A DNA stretch of 40,816 nucleotides. Origin: Synechococcus sp. AG-679-D13. Lineage in GTDB: Bacteria; Cyanobacteriota; Cyanobacteriia; PCC-6307; Cyanobiaceae. This document shows, one piece after another, positions 9,644-17,517 of the stretch. Location: the NCBI GenBank assembly GCA_003210735.1, contig QCUM01000018.1, forward strand, positions 1 to 40,816, given 5' to 3'. The number at the start of each line of letters is the position of its first letter. The first letter of the stretch is position 1. The position numbers and the translations under genes are program-made. The notes beneath the pieces are model-generated. The model was not told the DNA's origin, did not search any database, and saw nothing but the letters and a program-made list of their open reading frames with translations.

Positions 9644-11407
9644 ATGGTGCGCACCACCATGTCGACCCGTCGCGGTGGTGTTTCGGCACCCACCGCGCCC
9701 ACCCGTCGTCAGTTGCAGCAAGAGCGCACCGCTGCCGCTCCTGCAGACAGCCTCACTGAGATCCCTGCCGTTGAGGTCAGCACCCGTGGTGCCGCCCTCG
9801 AGCGGCGTCGAGCCCTCACCACGTCTGGCAAGGCGGCAACTCTGTCTCTGGGCGGTGTGTCCGGTGGTCGTATACGAACCATGGCCGACGGACGTCGCCC
9901 TGAGCCAGCTCGCACGCAGCCCGGCTGGGTCCGCCGCAACAAAGCCTCCAGTCAGAAAGCCACGTTCAATCTCAGTCGGTCGTCACTGCCGATCACGCAC
10001 CGGCAGCATCCTCTGACCAATGCCAAAGAGAATGCTTGCCTGAGGGATTACGAAGAACAGGTCAAAGGTCGTTTTGATCGCATCGTCCCGTTGCTGAAGC
10101 AGGTTTCCGTACTTCAGCATGAGCCTGATTTCATTGAGCAGGCTCAGCGGCTGATCCGCACCGAACTGGGCTTTGATCTTCCTGATCACATCCTTCAGAA
10201 GGCTTGGGTGCGACCCCTGGACATGAGGGCTCTGTTCGCCTGGTGCGTGTTTGAAAGCCACCGGTTGTTCAGTGATCGATTTTTCCAGGACGATCCTCTG
10301 GGCGGCGCGTCCAGCAGCCCTGCGGCAGTGGAGTTCGAACAGTTCCTGCTCGATTGCGGGATCCATTTGTTGGACGTCAGTCCTTGCGCTGACGGACGTC
10401 TGGCTCACACCGTTGCTTACGCCCTCCGAATCCCTTTCAGTGCGGTGCGTCGTCGCTCCCACGCCGGGGCGATGTTCGATGTGGAAAACACCGTTAACCG
10501 CTGGGTGAAAACGGAGCATCGCCGGCACCGCGAGGGCATGCCCAATCCCGCGTCAGAACCGACTCGATATTTAAAAGTGGTGACCTACCACTTCAGCTCC
10601 CTCGATCCTGAGCACCAGGGTTGTGCTGCCCACGGAAGCAACGACGAACTGGCTGCGTCCGCCGGTCATCAGCGATTGCTCGATTTTCGCGAAGCCGTCG
10701 AGAACAGCTTCTGTTGTGGTGCGTCCGTTGATCTGCTCTTGATCGGGCTGGACACCGATACCGATGCCATTCGCGTTCACCCGCCATCCCGCGACAGTGA
10801 AATGATGTTGGACCGTTGGCTGTGTGCCAAGGAGCTCCATGCGGCCACGGCCACGATGACCGCTGATCAGGCCATGGCTCAGATCGCTGAAGCGGTCGAG
10901 TCCGCTGCACCAGCGGCCATGGATCCGGGCATGGTGACGTTCATTACCCGTCTGCTTGCGAACAACTGCTCTCAGATCGACTACGTGCAGGAGCTTCATG
11001 GGGCGCCCTACCCCGATGCTGGCCATGCCGAGCGCTTCATCGGAGTGGGTATCGGTTTCAAAGAGGTGCACCTGCGCAACCTCACCTACTTCGCCCATCT
11101 CGACACGGTTGAAGAAGGTGCTCCCGACCTTGATGTGGGTGTGAAGATCTTCAAGGGGCTGAACGTTGCGCGGGATTTGCCGATTCCGGTGGTGGTCCGA
11201 TTCGACTACTCCGGTCGGGTGCCCGGGGCCCGCGATCGGGCCATCGCGGACTGCCAGCGGGTGAACCAGGCTATTGCCACCCGTTATGCCGATCTGGTGA
11301 ACGACGGTTTGCTGCACACTTGCCTCACCATCCGCGACCGGAACCAGACGGCTCCGGCAGAGGTCATCGGTTCCACCCTCGCCCCACCGATCCAGGAGGC
11401 TCACTGA
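9644..11407 (+). CDS. csoSCA: CsoSCA (CsoS3), carboxysomal beta-type carbonic anhydrase
   Basis: Converts HCO3- to CO2 beside Rubisco inside the carboxysome. The 587-residue product has the zinc site of the Halothiobacillus enzyme: Cys248 with Asp250 and Arg252 in SPCADGR, then His316 and Cys327, eleven residues apart, in YHFSSLDPEHQGC. These correspond to Cys173/Asp175/Arg177, His242 and Cys253. A disordered N-terminus of about 110 residues includes RGAALERRRALTTSGKAA, closely similar to the first Rubisco-binding repeat of CsoS2. The helical domain is about 125-230, the catalytic domain about 235-400, and a degenerate second half follows. It starts 7 bases after csoS2; ATG at 9659 is an alternative start. 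Confidence 0.96.
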   Translation: MVRTTMSTRRGGVSAPTAPTRRQLQQERTAAAPADSLTEIPAVEVSTRGAALERRRALTTSGKAATLSLGGVSGGRIRTMADGRRPEPARTQPGWVRRNKASSQKATFNLSRSSLPITHRQHPLTNAKENACLRDYEEQVKGRFDRIVPLLKQVSVLQHEPDFIEQAQRLIRTELGFDLPDHILQKAWVRPLDMRALFAWCVFESHRLFSDRFFQDDPLGGASSSPAAVEFEQFLLDCGIHLLDVSPCADGRLAHTVAYALRIPFSAVRRRSHAGAMFDVENTVNRWVKTEHRRHREGMPNPASEPTRYLKVVTYHFSSLDPEHQGCAAHGSNDELAASAGHQRLLDFREAVENSFCCGASVDLLLIGLDTDTDAIRVHPPSRDSEMMLDRWLCAKELHAATATMTADQAMAQIAEAVESAAPAAMDPGMVTFITRLLANNCSQIDYVQELHGAPYPDAGHAERFIGVGIGFKEVHLRNLTYFAHLDTVEEGAPDLDVGVKIFKGLNVARDLPIPVVVRFDYSGRVPGARDRAIADCQRVNQAIATRYADLVNDGLLHTCLTIRDRNQTAPAEVIGSTLAPPIQEAH

Positions 11408-11409
11408 TC

Positions 11410-11721
11410 ATGCTCATCGTCAAGGTCATCAAGCCGCTCGTCTCCACCAATCGAATCCCCGATTTCGAGCACAAGCATCTCCAGGTGGTTCAGGACGGCA
11501 GCACCAAGAAGGTTGCAGTTGATGCCGTTGGGGCCAAGCCAGGCGACTGGGTGATCTGCGTGAGCAGCTCTGCCGCTCGCGAGGCGGCCGGCAGCAAGTC
11601 TTATCCCAGTGACCTCACCATTGTGGGAATCATTGATCACTGGGAACCCGACCCACCCAAAACCGCTGCGCCGTCTCCATCTCCGTCGCCCAGCACTCCA
11701 AGCGGAGGAGCAAAGGGCTGA
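11410..11721 (+). CDS. csoS4A: CsoS4A, pentameric shell vertex protein (BMV)
   Basis: Pentamer that caps vertices of the icosahedral carboxysome shell. The product is 103 residues. The core MLIVKVIKPLVSTNRIPDFEHKHLQVV through DLTIVGIIDHWE is the EutN/CcmL/CsoS4 fold, and a Pro/Ser-rich tail of about 22 residues (PSPSPSPSTPSGG) extends it. The ATG at 11410, 2 bases after the csoSCA stop, is chosen because it begins the conserved first strand; the longer frame from 11320 overlaps csoSCA. The stop overlaps the next start by one base (TGATG), indicating translational coupling with csoS4B. Confidence 0.95.
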   Translation: MLIVKVIKPLVSTNRIPDFEHKHLQVVQDGSTKKVAVDAVGAKPGDWVICVSSSAAREAAGSKSYPSDLTIVGIIDHWEPDPPKTAAPSPSPSPSTPSGGAKG

Positions 11722-11972
11722 TGGAGATCATGCAGGTGATGGGAACGTTGGTCTGCTCCTACCGGGTTGCCGGTTTGGATCACATGCACCTGCGCATTCT
11801 TCAGAACAACAAGGGCAAGAAGCTCGTGGCCGTTGACCCAGTTGGTGCCCGTGAGGGCAACTGGGTGTTCACGGCCAGCGGCTCCGCCGCCCGGCATGCC
11901 TGCCCAGACAGCACCGTGCTCACCGATCTGACCATCGGGGGCATCATCGATTTCTGGAATCCGGACGGATAG
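11721..11972 (+). CDS. csoS4B: CsoS4B, second pentameric shell vertex protein
   Basis: Paralogue of CsoS4A and the second vertex pentamer of alpha-carboxysomes. The 83-residue product, VMGTLVCSYRVAGLDHMHLRILQ through LTIGGIIDFWNPDG, is a complete EutN/CcmL-type domain with no tail. The ATG at 11721 overlaps the csoS4A stop; ATG at 11730 (MQVMGTLV) is an equally possible start. It is followed by 52 pyrimidine-rich bases and csoS1E. Confidence 0.95.
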   Translation: MEIMQVMGTLVCSYRVAGLDHMHLRILQNNKGKKLVAVDPVGAREGNWVFTASGSAARHACPDSTVLTDLTIGGIIDFWNPDG

Positions 11973-12024
11973 GGAGTTTCCCCACCTTCCGCCGTTTCCG
12001 TTCCGTTTCCACTTTTTTCTCACC

Positions 12025-12537
12025 ATGGCCACTCCTTCTCCCACACCCCGCCGCCGCACAACCCGCAGCAGTAGCAGCGCGGCTGCCAACAAAACTGTGG
12101 ATGTGAAGCCAGTGGCCACGCCAGCTTCCAGCAGCGGAACAACCTCACGCAGCACCACCAAGTCGGGGTCCTCCGCGTCCGGAGGGGGCTCCACCGGTGC
12201 AGCGAAAGCGCTGCCCACGCCGGCATCACCTGCACCTTCGGTTCAGGGCATTGCCCTCGGCATGATCGAAACCCGCGGCATGGTTCCGGCCATCGAGGCA
12301 GCGGATGCCATGACGAAGGCAGCGGAAGTCACGCTGATCTGCCGTGAATACGTTGGCGGTGGTTATGTCACCGTGATGGTCCGCGGTGAAACAGGCGCTG
12401 TGAACGCTGCGGTTCGGGCCGGTGCTGATGCATGTGAGCGCGTCGGCGACGGCCTTGTGGCCGCCCATATCATTGCTCGCCCCCACGAAGAAGTGGAGCC
12501 TGCCCTGGCCACCAGCGGTGCACTCCGTCGACTTTGA
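12025..12537 (+). CDS. csoS1E: CsoS1E, BMC-H shell protein with long disordered N-terminal extension
   Basis: Minor shell protein known from a subset of marine alpha-cyanobacteria. Residues 1 to about 73 are a Ser/Thr/Pro/Ala-rich extension of low complexity with a basic start (PRRRTTRSSSS). Residues 74-170 are a full BMC-H domain (VQGIALGMIETRGMVPAIE to HIIARPHEEVEPAL) nearly identical to CsoS1. Differences include ICREY for IGREF and VTVMVRGE for VTVLVRGE. How the extension is used is not established; a tail facing the lumen or joining neighbouring layers is possible. A weak hairpin follows before ndhF4. Confidence 0.93.
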   Translation: MATPSPTPRRRTTRSSSSAAANKTVDVKPVATPASSSGTTSRSTTKSGSSASGGGSTGAAKALPTPASPAPSVQGIALGMIETRGMVPAIEAADAMTKAAEVTLICREYVGGGYVTVMVRGETGAVNAAVRAGADACERVGDGLVAAHIIARPHEEVEPALATSGALRRL

Positions 12538-12585
12538 TCTGACTACCACGACGGCGGCACTACATCGGTTCACAAAGAGCCTTTC

Positions 12586-12604
12586 AAGCCGGTTCCGGCT
12601 TTTA
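12586..12604 (+). terminator. Weak hairpin at the cso / ndh junction
   Basis: AAGCCG (12586-12591) and CGGCTT (12596-12601) form a 6-bp stem with a 4-base loop, followed by tta. It lies in the 117-base gap between csoS1E and ndhF4. It could partially separate the shell operon from the NDH-1 genes, but stem and T-run are both weak. Confidence 0.35.
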
Positions 12605-12654
12605 GATTCGCCCGCTGTTCAACGACCAGCCCGATTCCCATCCCGCTCGCCGTT

Positions 12655-14499
12655 TTGACTTCGGAGCTCCCGCTTCCCATCCAGACCGCCTGGCTGATCC
12701 CGCTCTACGGATTCGCCGGAATGTTGGTGTCCCTGCCCTGGGCCTGTGGAGCCTTTCGCCGCGATGCCCATCGGCCCGCCGCCTACCTCAACATCCTGCT
12801 GACACTCGTGGCCTTTGCCCACGGCAGCCTGATTCTTCAGCAGGTGATCCAGTTCGGTCCGGCGGATCTGTCATTCCCGTGGCTGAACGTGGCCGACCTG
12901 GAGCTGAACATCAGCTTCAGCCTGTCTCTCACCAACCTGGTGGCCCTGGAGCTGATCACAGGCCTCAGCCTTCTGTCCCAGGTGTATTCCCTTGGGTATA
13001 TGGACAAGGAGTGGGCCCTGGCCCGTTTCTTCGCCCTGCTCGGCTTTTTTGAGGGCGCCATGAGTGGTGTTGTGCTCAGCGACTCTCTGTTCCAGAGCTA
13101 TTTCCTGCTGGAGATGCTCACCTTGTCGACCTATCTCCTGGTTGGCTTCTGGTATGCCCAGCCTCTGGTGGTCACCGCAGCGCGGGATGCCTTCCTCACC
13201 AAGAGGGTTGGTGATGTGCTCCTGCTGATGGGGGTGGTCGCCCTCTGCGCCTACTCCGGTGTGATGGGTTTCAACGACCTTTATGCCTGGGCGGCGCAGG
13301 ACAGCCTGTCGCCGTTGGCGGCCACCCTGCTGAGCCTCGGTTTGATTGCTGGTCCCACCGGCAAGTGCGCTCAGTTCCCGATGCACCTCTGGCTCGATGA
13401 AGCGATGGAGGGGCCGAACCCGGCCTCGATTCTTCGTAATTCGGTGGTGGTGACCTGCGGAGCGATCGTGCTTCTCAAAGTGATGCCGATTTTGCAGCTC
13501 TCACCCATCGCCATTGGCGTGATGCTGGTGATCGGCAGCATCAGTGCCATCGGTGGGTCGCTGGTGGCCCTTGCCCAGGTCGACATCAAACGCACCCTGT
13601 CGTATTCCACCACTGCCCAGTTGGGTCTGGTGTTCATTGCGATTGCACTGCAGATCCCAGTGCTGGCTTTACTGCTGTTGTTCACCCACGCCGTTTCGAA
13701 GGCCTTGCTTTCGATGAGCATCGGTGGAGTGATTGCCTCCACCAACTGTCAGGACATCACGGAGCTGGGTGGTCTCGGCAGCCGCATGCCAGCCACGACC
13801 ACCGCGTTCCTCGTCGGAGGGGCCGGACTGGTGGGATTCCTGCCTCTGGGTGGATTCCTGGCCCTGGCGCAGTCGATCGAGCTACTCAGTGTGCGATCGG
13901 TGCCTTACATGGCCATTTTTCTGCTCACCAATGCCCTGACCGCCCTTGGATTGGTGCGGGTGTTCCGCCATGTGTTCATGGGCAGTTCCCTCATCAAGTC
14001 GCGGCGTGCAGCCGAGGTGAACTGGCAGATGGCCTTGCCGATGGTGGCCCTCTCCGTGATCGTGTTGATCACTCCACTGATGCTGCTGCGCCTCGAATCC
14101 TTGGAGGGACTTTTGGCCTTCCCCCTTTGGGCAGCTGCCCTGGTGGTGTCCAGTGGCCTGGTCGGTCTGGTGGTGGGCGCGCTGCTTCCGCTCAGCAAGG
14201 CTTGGTCGCGTTCGCTCAATCCCTTGCTGCGCTGGTGGCAGGACCTTCTCGCCTACGACTTCTACACCGAGCGCTTCTACCGACTCACCATCGTCAATGT
14301 GGTGGCTTCCTTCTCCCGCCTCGCCTATTGGTTTGATCGCAAGGTGGTGGATGGATTGCTCAACGGAGTCGCCCGTTTCTCCCTCTCCAGTGCTGACTCG
14401 CTCAAGCTCAGCGTCAGCGGTCAGAGCCAGTCCTATGTGCTCACGGTGCTTGTGGCCATTGTTCTCTTCCTCACCTCGGTGAGCTGGTTCCTCACCTGA
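12655..14499 (+). CDS. ndhF4: NdhF4, NuoL/NdhF-like proton-pumping subunit of CO2-uptake NDH-1MS' complex
   Basis: Large antiporter-like membrane subunit of the specialised thylakoid NDH-1 complex that powers CO2 hydration to HCO3-. The 614-residue, strongly hydrophobic product has many membrane spans. Antiporter-family motifs include LLEMLTLSTYLLVGFWY, the LxxGPTGKCAQFPMHLWLDEAMEGPNPAS loop (in the classical subunit the end reads GPTPVSA) and VDIKRTLSYSTTAQLG. The N-terminus LIPLYGFAGMLVSLPWACG is of the NdhF4 type. The start is TTG at 12655; there is no ATG or GTG nearby in frame before the conserved sequence. ndhD4 and chpX follow, which fixes the subfamily as the chpX-linked D4/F4 set. 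Confidence 0.93.
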   Translation: MTSELPLPIQTAWLIPLYGFAGMLVSLPWACGAFRRDAHRPAAYLNILLTLVAFAHGSLILQQVIQFGPADLSFPWLNVADLELNISFSLSLTNLVALELITGLSLLSQVYSLGYMDKEWALARFFALLGFFEGAMSGVVLSDSLFQSYFLLEMLTLSTYLLVGFWYAQPLVVTAARDAFLTKRVGDVLLLMGVVALCAYSGVMGFNDLYAWAAQDSLSPLAATLLSLGLIAGPTGKCAQFPMHLWLDEAMEGPNPASILRNSVVVTCGAIVLLKVMPILQLSPIAIGVMLVIGSISAIGGSLVALAQVDIKRTLSYSTTAQLGLVFIAIALQIPVLALLLLFTHAVSKALLSMSIGGVIASTNCQDITELGGLGSRMPATTTAFLVGGAGLVGFLPLGGFLALAQSIELLSVRSVPYMAIFLLTNALTALGLVRVFRHVFMGSSLIKSRRAAEVNWQMALPMVALSVIVLITPLMLLRLESLEGLLAFPLWAAALVVSSGLVGLVVGALLPLSKAWSRSLNPLLRWWQDLLAYDFYTERFYRLTIVNVVASFSRLAYWFDRKVVDGLLNGVARFSLSSADSLKLSVSGQSQSYVLTVLVAIVLFLTSVSWFLT

Positions 14500-14509
14500 T
14501 TCATCCGAG

Positions 14510-16000
14510 ATGCTGCTCTCCCTTCTTCTTCTGATTCCACTGTTGGGTGCCCTCGGGTTGGTGCTCTGGCCAGGAGCCCCCTCCAGTGAGCGCCTGCGCG
14601 AGATCTCGATCGTGGTGCTGGCGGTACAGACCGTGGCCAGCTTTGCTCTGCTGTTGCCCTTCGATGCGGCCGATTCAGCACTGCAGTTGGTGGAACAGGC
14701 CCGTTGGGTGCATGTCATCGGGCTGGACTATGCCCTTGCGGTGGATGGACTGTCGCTGCCCCTGGTACTGATGAATGGCGTGCTCTGTCTGGTAGCCGCC
14801 ATCGCCTCCCGCAAGATTGAGAATCGTCCGAGGATCTACTTCGCGCTGCTGCTGGTGATCAGTGCCGCCGTGAACGGTGCGTTCCTGGCGCAGAACCTGC
14901 TGCTGTTCTTCCTGTTCTATGAGCTCGAGCTCATTCCCCTCTGGATGCTGATTGCGATCTGGGGTGGAGCGAATCGTTCTTATGCCGCAACGAAATTTCT
15001 GATCGTCACAGCAGTATCTGGCGTGCTGATCCTGGCTGCCTTCCTGGGCTTGGCCTTCGTGACAGGCAGCATTGATTTCAGCCTGAGGCCCGTTCTGGCC
15101 GGGGAAATGGGGATGACCGCTCAGTTTGTGCTGATGGGAGCTCTGTTGATCGGTTTCGGGATCAAGATTCCACTGTTTCCTTTTCACACCTGGCTTCCGG
15201 ATGCCCATACCGAGGCGTCCACTCCGGTGTCGGTGTTACTGGCCGGTGTGTTGCTGAAGCTTGGCACCTACGGACTTCTCCGTTTCTGCATGGGACTGTT
15301 TCCGGATGCCTGGCAGTTGGCATCCCCCTGGCTGGCTGCCTGGGCTGCGATTTCAGTGCTGTATGGCTCCTTGGCCGCCATCGCTCAGACAGACATGAAG
15401 CGGATGGTGGCCTACAGCTCGGTGGGTCATATGGGCTATGTGCTGTTGGCAGCTGCGGCTGCAACGCCCCTGGGTTTGATGGGAGCCCTGTTCCAGATGG
15501 TCAGCCATGCACTGATTTCCGGAGTGCTCTTCCTGATGGTGGGTGTGGTCTATGTCCGCACCGGAACCCGCGACCTCAATGTTCTTCGCGGTTTGCTCAA
15601 TCCCCAGAGGGGTCTGCCGCTTACGGGCTCGCTGATGATCGTGGGTGTAATGGCGAGTGCTGGCCTCCCCGGCATGGCCGGATTCATCTCTGAATTTCTG
15701 ATCTTCCGCGGCACCCTTCAGCCGTTCCCCATCGCCACCTTGCTTTCGATGGTTGGCTCCGGACTGACGGCGGTCTACTTCCTTTTGCTGGTGAATCGCG
15801 CCTTTTTTGGACGGCTTGCCATTGCCCCCGGCGAGGTGGTCAATCCCCGTATCCTCGACCGTGTTGCCCTGCGTGAGCAGGTTCCGGCGATCGCTCTGAG
15901 CCTTGGTGTTCTGGTTCTGGGCCTTGCACCCTGGTTGCTGTCCGACCTCAGCGAAGCGGCAACCACCGGCCTCAGCCTGATCAATGGAGACCTGTCATGA
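14510..16000 (+). CDS. ndhD4: NdhD4, NuoM/NdhD-like proton-pumping subunit of NDH-1MS'
   Basis: Second antiporter-like subunit of the CO2-uptake NDH-1 complex. The 496-residue product contains the NuoM signature region: FFLFYELELIPLWMLIAIWGG (membrane Glu), KIPLFPFHTWLPDAHTEASTPVSVLLAGVLLKLGTYG and TDMKRMVAYSSVGHMG. It has about 14 membrane spans. The start is the ATG at 14510, 8 bases after the ndhF4 stop region. Its own stop overlaps the chpX ATG by 4 bases (ATGA), indicating coupled translation. Paralogues NdhD1/D2 serve respiration and cyclic electron flow; linkage to chpX identifies this copy as D4. Confidence 0.94.
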   Translation: MLLSLLLLIPLLGALGLVLWPGAPSSERLREISIVVLAVQTVASFALLLPFDAADSALQLVEQARWVHVIGLDYALAVDGLSLPLVLMNGVLCLVAAIASRKIENRPRIYFALLLVISAAVNGAFLAQNLLLFFLFYELELIPLWMLIAIWGGANRSYAATKFLIVTAVSGVLILAAFLGLAFVTGSIDFSLRPVLAGEMGMTAQFVLMGALLIGFGIKIPLFPFHTWLPDAHTEASTPVSVLLAGVLLKLGTYGLLRFCMGLFPDAWQLASPWLAAWAAISVLYGSLAAIAQTDMKRMVAYSSVGHMGYVLLAAAAATPLGLMGALFQMVSHALISGVLFLMVGVVYVRTGTRDLNVLRGLLNPQRGLPLTGSLMIVGVMASAGLPGMAGFISEFLIFRGTLQPFPIATLLSMVGSGLTAVYFLLLVNRAFFGRLAIAPGEVVNPRILDRVALREQVPAIALSLGVLVLGLAPWLLSDLSEAATTGLSLINGDLS

Positions 16001-17145
16001 CCCCCATCTCAGCGTCGCCGGTGCGTCCACCGGTCTTGCCCGATCAAGAGGAGTTGATCCGTCGTCTGCTCAGCGATACACCGTTGCTTGCCGATACAAG
16101 GGACCACCTGGTTCAGGTGGTGAATGTGCTGGAGAGCTACGGCCTCGTGCTGGATGCCTACAGCAAGAACCTGGTGGATCAGGGGGAGAAACAGATGCTC
16201 AATCCTTTTCCCGTGCTTCGTTTTTTCCACGAAGGATTCAACCCAAAGCGGTTATGGACCCATCTGATGGGTGATCGGATCAATTTTGAATATGCCGAGT
16301 ACTGCCAGAAAGCGATGTTCTGGCATGGCACCGGTGGTCTTGATGCCTATCTCGACAGCCCTGAATTTGCTGCGGCATGCCAGCAGATCATCAAGCGCAA
16401 GTCGGCTCGCGATCCTCTGTTGGCGCTCAACAATCGCCTCTATCCCGACTTCGCCCCTGAAGCGATCCGTTCTCTCACCACGATCTACTGCCTCGGCTTG
16501 TTCTGGCGGGTCATGAGCGACATTTTTGTGGACCTGGCCCGTCGCTACGGGATCAAGGAAGTCACCTGCATCAAAGATGTGGTTCATCACATCCGTGATG
16601 GGCTGGTGGCGGCTGCCGGTAGCCCAATTGAGTACAAGGTGACCATTGGCGGTGAAGAGATCTGGGTTCTCCCTCCGGAGGCCGGCCTCACCTTTCTGAT
16701 GGACGTTGCCGTTCCTTATGTGGAAGCGGTGTTCTTCCGCGGCATGCCCTTCCTTGGAACGGTGTCGTACAACGCTCAGGCTCGACAGATTTCGCCGGAC
16801 ATCAGCGATTTCAAGTACGGCGCCCTTTACGCCGACCCGATTCCGAGCATGGGTGCGGGAATTCCCCCCAGCCTCTGCATGCAGGACATGTACCGGCATC
16901 TCCCCGAGGAGCTGAGCCTTTGGTATGACGAAAACGGCCGGGGTCAGACCGATGTGCACGTGCAGATCTGCATCAGCTTCCAGAAGTCGATGTTCTGTGT
17001 CACCAATGCGGCGATCGCTGGAACGATGCCTCACCCGCTTGATGCCGAGGATCCTGAGCAAAAGGCAGCCAACCGGGCTTATGCCGAGTCATGGTCGGGC
17101 CGTTTGATGGGCTGTCAGCGCGGAGCACTGCTAGCGCCTGACTGA
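15997..17145 (+). CDS. chpX: ChpX/CupB, CO2 hydration protein of constitutive NDH-1MS'
   Basis: Peripheral subunit that binds the D4/F4 arm of NDH-1 and carries the zinc site thought to hydrate CO2 to HCO3- vectorially. The 382-residue product matches ChpX: LLSDTPLLADTRDHLVQVVNVLESYGLVLDAYSKNL, HEGFNPKRLWTHLMGDRINFEYAEYCQKAMFWHG, DFAPEAIRSLTTIYCLGLFWRVMSDIFVDLARRYGI, and a C-terminal CITNA-like FCVTNAAIAGTMPHPLDAEDPEQK. The gene begins inside the ndhD4 stop (ATGA). It is the last gene before the sequence character changes. In relatives the CCM locus continues with the acRAF-like gene, here displaced about 9.2 kb downstream. Confidence 0.94.
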   Translation: MTPISASPVRPPVLPDQEELIRRLLSDTPLLADTRDHLVQVVNVLESYGLVLDAYSKNLVDQGEKQMLNPFPVLRFFHEGFNPKRLWTHLMGDRINFEYAEYCQKAMFWHGTGGLDAYLDSPEFAAACQQIIKRKSARDPLLALNNRLYPDFAPEAIRSLTTIYCLGLFWRVMSDIFVDLARRYGIKEVTCIKDVVHHIRDGLVAAAGSPIEYKVTIGGEEIWVLPPEAGLTFLMDVAVPYVEAVFFRGMPFLGTVSYNAQARQISPDISDFKYGALYADPIPSMGAGIPPSLCMQDMYRHLPEELSLWYDENGRGQTDVHVQICISFQKSMFCVTNAAIAGTMPHPLDAEDPEQKAANRAYAESWSGRLMGCQRGALLAPD

Positions 17146-17517
17146 CTTGTTGGCTCCTGTTGCCATGGATTTTTTGACCTGTTGCTCAGGCGATTGATGC
17201 CCTGAGTCGAGTTTCAGTGATGTCTCGGCGAATCAGATTGGATCCTGGATCTGACCCGATGGCATAGATCGGGTTACAGGTGATGCAATTAACTCTGATT
17301 GGTTGCGGGTAACGGTGGTCAAAACACTGATCGCCTCTACCCGAAATCGAAAGATGCGGTTTTGAATGATTCGTTCACTCGCAGCTTTGCTGACCGGTTG
17401 AAGCGAAGCCAGGGATTCTCTTTGATTTTTGAAGTCAATAAAAAACTCCCCGACCGAATGAATGATCAGGGAGTTTGATGAGCATTATTTTACTCAGATT
17501 GAGCTCTTGGCTATTGC
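17146..17517. other. Intergenic gap at the left edge of the AT-rich island
   Basis: 372 bases without a credible gene. It holds the minus-strand terminator at 17436-17476. No tRNA, IS end or obvious attachment repeat was seen. Base composition falls from GC-rich to AT-rich across this gap. Confidence 0.6.
17436..17476 (-). terminator. Intrinsic terminator of the repeat/phosphatase gene
   Basis: AAACTCCC (17443-17450) pairs with GGGAGTTT (17469-17476). Read on the minus strand the hairpin ends in a T-rich stretch (ttttttatt). It lies about 40 bases after the stop at 17518. Confidence 0.8.

Noticed and set aside
10571..11404. Minus-strand frame of 277 residues opposite csoSCA
   Set aside because: Antisense to a gene with intact zinc-site residues; no independent protein signal.
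13882..14718. Minus-strand frame of 278 residues opposite ndhF4/ndhD4
   Set aside because: Antisense shadow; composition rich in His, Gln and Arg as expected from reversed membrane-protein codons.
17146..17517. tRNA or attachment site at the island edge
   Set aside because: No cloverleaf or T-loop motif seen, and no matching direct repeat noticed at 26344-26400.
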